A stretch of DNA of 42,604 nucleotides, taken from positions 1 through 42,604 of the forward strand of contig JAGPCY010000056.1 in NCBI GenBank assembly GCA_018057825.1, read 5' to 3'. A program made the translations under genes and the position numbers. The notes under the pieces are model-generated. The model ran no database searches. It saw only the letters and a list, made by a program, of their open reading frames with translations, and had not been told where the DNA came from. Positions 38,104 to 42,604 of the stretch are shown here, in pieces (positions within the stretch are counted from its first letter, which is position 1; each line of letters begins with the position of its first letter). This DNA comes from Kofleriaceae bacterium. GTDB taxonomy: Bacteria; Myxococcota_A; Polyangia; Haliangiales; Haliangiaceae.

Positions 38104-38109
38104 TACGCC
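38104..38109 (+). promoter_or_regulatory. Candidate -10 box (TACGCC), leaderless type
   Basis: TACGCC ends 6 nt before the GTG start of proC at 38116. The last base is not T, so this is a weaker match than others. Confidence 0.3.
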
Positions 38110-38115
38110 GCGAAC

Positions 38116-38939
<824 letters not shown>

Positions 38940-38943
<4 letters not shown>

Positions 38944-39230
38944 GCTTCGCTCGGGCGATCGCCGGCGGCGTCGCGCTCGAGGTCCTGGTCCAGCCGCGGG
39001 CGTCGCGGGTCCGCCTCGGTCCGATCCACGGCGATCGGGTCAAGCTGGCGGTGACCGCGCCGCCGGTCGACGGCGCCGCCAACGCCGCGGTCATCGAGGC
39101 CGTGGCCGAGGCCTTCGCGGTGGCCCGGGGCGCGGTGGCGATCACCGCCGGCCACAGCTCGCGGCGCAAGACCGTGACCGTGCGCGGGATCGACCTGGCC
39201 CGGGTCGCCGCGGTCGTGGAGGCGCCGTGA
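38940..39230 (+). CDS. yggU: DUF167/YggU family protein
   Basis: The 96-residue protein is the DUF167 (YggU) fold: VALEVLVQPRASR, then VKLAVTAPPVDGAANAAVIEAVAEAF and AITAGHSSRRKTVTV. The function is unknown, although the family is widespread and often sits near yggS or proC, as here. GTG 38940 overlaps the proC stop and its own stop overlaps the next gene's GTG, giving three coupled genes. Confidence 0.93.
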
Positions 39231-40582
39231 CCGCGCGCTGGGGGCTGGCGCTGGTCGCGGCCGCCGCGGGCTGCGGCGGCGTCACCGGCACGGTGTCGCT
39301 GGAGCTGGTGACCGCACCGGGGTCCGGCGTCCTCGACGATGTCGTAGTGGCGCGCCTCACCCTGTCGTCGCCGCCGACGGTGATCGAGGCCCAGCGCGGC
39401 ACCGACGGCCGGTTCCGCCTCGAGCTCGACGTGCCGGCCGACGGCCCGGCCGGACGGCTGACCTTCGAGGGCTTCGCGGCCGGCGGTGAGCGCATCGCGA
39501 TCGGTCGCTCGGCGGCCTTGCCGATCGCGGCCTACGACGCCGAGATCGCGATCTACGTCGCCCGCCCCGACACCCTGGCCGCCGCGCCGGTGGCCCTCGA
39601 GCCGGCGCGCGATCAGCTCGGCGTCGCCACCTACGGGTTCGGCGTGCTGGTGGTCGGTGGGCGCGCGGCCGATGGCGCCGCCGTCGACGACGTCCAGATC
39701 TACAACGTCTACACCCACGCCTGGCAGGTCGGCGTGCCGCTGCCGGCGCCGCGGGCCCGACCGATCGTCGGCGGCAGCGCCAGCGGCTACGCCTACGTGC
39801 TGGGCGGCGATGGCCCCGACGGCGCGGCCACCGGCACCTTGTGGCGCTACGACACCACCGCGGCGCCGGCCGGCGCGGTCCTGCCCCTGGTCGAGCAGCC
39901 GGCGCTGGCGCGCGCGGGCGAGCCGATCGCGATCGTGCGCAGCGAGGCCTTCGTGGTCGGCGGCACCCCGCCGGTGGTGATCGACGGCTTCACCCGGAGC
40001 CTGACCGCGGCCGGCGAGCTGCCGAGCCTGGCCGGCGGCGCCGCCACCGCGGTGGTGCGGACCGCTGAGACCGAGGAGGTCTTCGCGGTCTTCGTCGGCG
40101 CCGGCACCGGGGCCAGCGGCCTGGTCCGCCTGGCCTCCGACGGGGTCCTCGACGAGGCCGCGGCGCCGGCCAGCGCCCGGCGCACCGGTCACGCGGTGGT
40201 CGCCCTGGGCGACGAGCGGATCCTGGCGATCGGGGGCGCGGTCGACGGCGCGCTGGTCGCCGACGCCGTGATCGCCAGCCCGGGGCCGCGCCTCTACCTG
40301 ACGCAGCCCGACGTCCTCGCGACCCCGCGGGTCGGCGCCGCGGTCGCGGTCGCCGGGGGCCTGGTGGTGGTGGCCGGGGGCACCGACGGTGCCGGCGCGG
40401 TGGTCGGCACCGCCGAGGTCTTCGACGCCGCCACCTTGGCGCCGCGGGCGGTGGTGCCGATGGTGGTGCCGCGGACCGGTGCGGTGGCCCGGCCGCTCGA
40501 CAGCGGTCAGGTCTTGATCGTCGGCGGCCGCGACGCCCTCGGTGCGCCGGTCGCGACCGTCGAGCTGTTCACCCCGGGATGA
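39227..40582 (+). CDS. Lipoprotein with kelch-like propeller
   Basis: The 451-residue precursor has a signal ending Ala-Ala-Gly-Cys (Cys16). It carries a short beta domain (about 20-115), then repeated kelch-style units with double Gly and aromatic pairs: FGVLVVGGRAADGAAVDDVQIYN, YAYVLGGDGPDGAATGTLWRYD, RILAIGGAVDGALVADAV, VVVAGGTDGAGAVVGTAEVFD and VLIVGGRDALGAPVATVELF. The units suggest a six-bladed propeller. GTG 39227 overlaps the yggU stop. It probably works outside the inner membrane; the ligand is unknown. The coupling to proC-yggU looks like shared expression rather than shared function. Confidence 0.82.
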   Translation: MTARWGLALVAAAAGCGGVTGTVSLELVTAPGSGVLDDVVVARLTLSSPPTVIEAQRGTDGRFRLELDVPADGPAGRLTFEGFAAGGERIAIGRSAALPIAAYDAEIAIYVARPDTLAAAPVALEPARDQLGVATYGFGVLVVGGRAADGAAVDDVQIYNVYTHAWQVGVPLPAPRARPIVGGSASGYAYVLGGDGPDGAATGTLWRYDTTAAPAGAVLPLVEQPALARAGEPIAIVRSEAFVVGGTPPVVIDGFTRSLTAAGELPSLAGGAATAVVRTAETEEVFAVFVGAGTGASGLVRLASDGVLDEAAAPASARRTGHAVVALGDERILAIGGAVDGALVADAVIASPGPRLYLTQPDVLATPRVGAAVAVAGGLVVVAGGTDGAGAVVGTAEVFDAATLAPRAVVPMVVPRTGAVARPLDSGQVLIVGGRDALGAPVATVELFTPG

Positions 40583-40602
40583 CGAGCGACCGTCGGTCGC
40601 GG

Positions 40603-40608
40603 TAGGCT
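40603..40608 (+). promoter_or_regulatory. Candidate -10 box (TAGGCT), leaderless type
   Basis: TAGGCT ends 6 nt before GTG 40615. ATGACG at 40579-40584 is a fair -35 match 18 nt upstream, overlapping the previous stop codon. Confidence 0.45.
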
Positions 40609-40614
40609 CGCCAC

Positions 40615-42156
40615 GTGGGCGACGCAATCGACGAGCGTGCGATCTTCGTGCAGGGGCCGGTGGTGATCTTTCGTTGGCGCAACGCGCCGGGCTGGCCGGT
40701 GGAGTTTGCGTCGGCCAACGTGAGCGAGGTCCTCGGCTGGACGCCCGACGAGTTTCGCTCGGGCGCGATCGGGTACGGCGCGATCCTTCACCCCGACGAC
40801 GCCGAGCGCGTCGGGCGCGAGGTCGCCGAGCGTACCGCCAGCGGGGCCACGACCTGGGCCCACGAGCGCTACCGGGTCCGCCATCGCGACGGCAGCTACC
40901 GCTGGCTCTACGACTTCACGCGGGTCGAGCGCGATCGCACCGGCGCGGCGACCCACTTCCTCGGCTACGTCATCGACATCACCGAGCGCGTCGCGGTCGA
41001 AGACGCGGCCCGCGATCTCGAGCGCCGCCTGCTGCACGCCCAGAAGCTCGAGAGCCTGGGGCTCCTCGCCGGCGGCGTCGCGCACGACTTCAACAACATC
41101 CTGACCGGCATCCTCGGCCAGGCCAGCCTGGCGCGCCGCCTGGCGACCACCCCCGAGCTCAGCCGCGCGCTCGACAACATCGAGCATCAGGCCCGGCGGG
41201 CCGCCGACCTCACCCGCCAGCTCCTCGCGTACTCGGGCAAGGGCAGCTTCTCGATCGCGCCGGTCGATCTCGGCGAGGTGGTGCGCGACGTTGGCTCCAT
41301 GCTGGCGGTGGTGGTGCCCAAGCAGGCCGAGCTGCGCTTCGAGATGGCCGCGACGCTGCCGGCGATCCTCGCCGATCGCGCCCAGCTCCAGCAGGTCGTG
41401 ATGAACCTCATCACCAACGCCGCCGAGTCCCTGGTCGACGGGGTCGGTACGGTCACGGTGAGGACCCGGACCGAGCCCGGCCCGAGCGGAGCCGTGGTGG
41501 TCCTCGAGGTCGCTGACGACGGCGTCGGCATGTCGGCCGAGCTGCAGGCCAAGATGTTCGATCCGTTCTTCACCACCAAGGGCACCGGCCGCGGCCTGGG
41601 CATGTCGGTCGTGCAGGGCATCGCGCGCGCCCACCGCGGCGAGATCCGCGTCGAGTCGGCGCCCGGGCTCGGCACCACGTTCGCCGTGCTCCTGCCGGCC
41701 ACCGACGTCGCGGTCCAGCCGACCGCGGCGCGCGCGACCCCGGCCGCGGTCGACCGGCGCGGCACGATCCTGGTGGTCGACGACGAGGCGGTCATCCGCG
41801 CGACCGTGGCCGCGTCCCTCGAGCTGCTCGGCTACCGGGTCATCGTCGCCAACGACGGCGCCCAGGCCCTGGCGGTCTACGACCGGCACGCCGAGCAGAT
41901 CGTGCTGGCGCTGATCGACATGACCATGCCGGTGCTGTCGGGACCGGCCACCGTGCGCGCCTTGTCCGAGCGGGCTCCGCGGCTCCCGATCATCGTCACC
42001 AGCGGGCTGCCGCGCAACGACGACGTCCTCGCCGTCGATGGACCCGTCGTGGCCTTCCTGCAGAAGCCCTTCGGCATCGACGACCTCGACGCCGCCGTCC
42101 GCGCCGCCCTCGCCAGGTCGCCCGCGTCCTCCGCCCCCGAGCTCCATCGCCGCTAG
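40615..42156 (+). CDS. Hybrid sensor histidine kinase (PAS-HisKA-HATPase-REC)
   Basis: The 513-residue soluble protein has a PAS domain (about 12-125) with the PAC end YRVRHRDGSYRWLYDFTRV. A HisKA helix pair follows, with phospho-acceptor His157 in LAGGVAHDFNNIL. The ATPase domain has the N box around Asn264/Asn268, G1 DDGVGM near 301 and G2 GTGRGLGMSVV. The chain ends in a receiver with the acidic pair Asp389/Asp390, phospho-Asp435 and Lys484. All catalytic residues are present. No membrane helix or signal exists, so it senses a cytoplasmic cue through PAS. No output partner is next to it. GTG 40615 is used. A CTC array starts 5 nt after the stop. Confidence 0.93.
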   Translation: MGDAIDERAIFVQGPVVIFRWRNAPGWPVEFASANVSEVLGWTPDEFRSGAIGYGAILHPDDAERVGREVAERTASGATTWAHERYRVRHRDGSYRWLYDFTRVERDRTGAATHFLGYVIDITERVAVEDAARDLERRLLHAQKLESLGLLAGGVAHDFNNILTGILGQASLARRLATTPELSRALDNIEHQARRAADLTRQLLAYSGKGSFSIAPVDLGEVVRDVGSMLAVVVPKQAELRFEMAATLPAILADRAQLQQVVMNLITNAAESLVDGVGTVTVRTRTEPGPSGAVVVLEVADDGVGMSAELQAKMFDPFFTTKGTGRGLGMSVVQGIARAHRGEIRVESAPGLGTTFAVLLPATDVAVQPTAARATPAAVDRRGTILVVDDEAVIRATVAASLELLGYRVIVANDGAQALAVYDRHAEQIVLALIDMTMPVLSGPATVRALSERAPRLPIIVTSGLPRNDDVLAVDGPVVAFLQKPFGIDDLDAAVRAALARSPASSAPELHRR

Positions 42157-42161
42157 CCCTC

Positions 42162-42299
<138 letters not shown>

Positions 42300-42331
42300 G
42301 GTCGATCCCCGTCGGAGTCCACCACCAACCC

Positions 42332-42425
42332 GCGCTGAATCACCCGGCCGACCGGAGGGAGGCGTCCCGGGGGGAGGCTCGGCGGGGACCTGGCCCCGCC
42401 GAGGGGGGCTCGGTGACGAGCCCCC
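42332..42425. repeat. Dispersed structured element, right copy
   Basis: The 35-nt block at 42332-42366 differs from the left copy at one base. Hairpin 1 has arms 42378-42387 and 42394-42403 (10 bp, 6-nt loop), the same geometry as on the left with a different stem sequence. Hairpin 2 has arms 42404-42412 and 42417-42425 around GTGA. The inner triplet next to the closing G-C is CTC/GAG here and TTT/AAA on the left, so base pairing is kept while the sequence changes. Confidence 0.75.
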
Positions 42426-42480
42426 TGAAACACAGCGAGGCTCGGCGGGGACCTGGCCCCGCCGAGGGGGGCTCGGTGAC
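42374..42480. repeat. 44-nt tandem duplication of the hairpin part
   Basis: Bases 42374-42417 recur identically at 42437-42480, 63 nt apart. The second copy has all of hairpin 1 but only the 5' arm and loop of hairpin 2. It ends 4 nt before the opposing stop at 42485. Confidence 0.85.
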
Positions 42481-42484
42481 CTGA

Positions 42485-42604
42485 TCATTGGCCGGAAGTC
42501 CGGCGTTCGCGTTGAGACCGTAGGGCGAGTGCGACGGCCTCCACCTTGATCAGGGCGCGACTGATGATGCGCACGCCCGGCGGTCCACCAGAGGACTTGC
42601 CGGT
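42485..42604 (-). CDS. Partial C-terminus of an unidentified gene (cut by window edge)
   Basis: The minus-strand frame is open from the window edge to a TGA at 42485 and gives 39 residues, including VRIISRALIKVEAVALALRS and a basic tail. Third codon positions are less GC-biased than in the other genes here, so it may be recently acquired or not coding. No family is recognised. Its stop faces the duplicated hairpin repeat. Confidence 0.35.
   Translation of the reverse strand, partial: TGKSSGGPPGVRIISRALIKVEAVALALRSQRERRTSGQ

Noticed and set aside
42332-42480. Structured element as an integron attC site
   Set aside because: The expected attC core sites are not recognisable at the ends, and no integrase or cassette genes are seen.

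Overview
The window is a strongly GC-rich bacterial chromosome segment. Codons almost always end in G or C, and GTG starts are common. It looks like Myxococcota, possibly the Kofleriaceae/Haliangiales side. The reasons are: many lipoproteins of unknown function, one with MopE-like metal-binding motifs and Asp-Ala-Pro linkers; a Hanks-type Ser/Thr kinase with a C-terminal membrane anchor; giant TPR and HEAT-repeat proteins; a PEGA-domain protein; and a DksA-like protein. The lineage is an inference from gene content, not a measured placement. I see no phage, IS element, CRISPR array or tRNA.

Layout. 1-1082: a possible partial secreted-protein gene, a small two-helix membrane protein, a hexamer array and a structured repeat. 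1083-5114: typA with an upstream lipoprotein gene, divergent from a larger lipoprotein. 5156-5535: RNase P RNA (rnpB), closed by a perfect 14-bp P1 helix. 5669-9774: an outer-membrane barrel, a MopE-like lipoprotein, a GNAT acetyltransferase and cysteine synthase behind a perfect palindrome. 9783-15186: a membrane protein, a long-chain acyl-CoA ligase, a lipoprotein of unknown function and a MgtC/DUF4010 membrane protein. 15408-25842: a flippase, a small lipoprotein, a 1292-residue TPR protein, a Ser/Thr kinase, a DksA-like protein and a HEAT-repeat protein. 25870-34670: a redox-rich stretch with a dihaem cytochrome c-rhodanese fusion, a fatty acid/sterol hydroxylase with a TetR regulator, a double DsbA-like protein overlapping a glutathione-reductase-like flavoenzyme, an MpaB-type oxygenase, a PEGA protein and a DUF4395-thioredoxin fusion. 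34821-42156: yggS-maf, a Pro/Gly-repeat membrane protein, proC-yggU-kelch in overlapping order, and a PAS hybrid histidine kinase.

Three things run through the window. (1) Six tandem arrays of a hexamer ending in CTC begin 2-15 nt after a stop codon, always with the CTC strand as the sense strand of the gene just ended. (2) A dispersed element sits at both ends of the window: a 35-nt conserved block followed by two hairpins whose stem sequences differ but still pair. In both places it follows a CTC array and lies 4-7 nt past the stop of an opposing reading frame. (3) Many unit-leading genes have a TANNNT box ending 6-8 nt before the start codon, which predicts leaderless transcripts and helped decide several starts.
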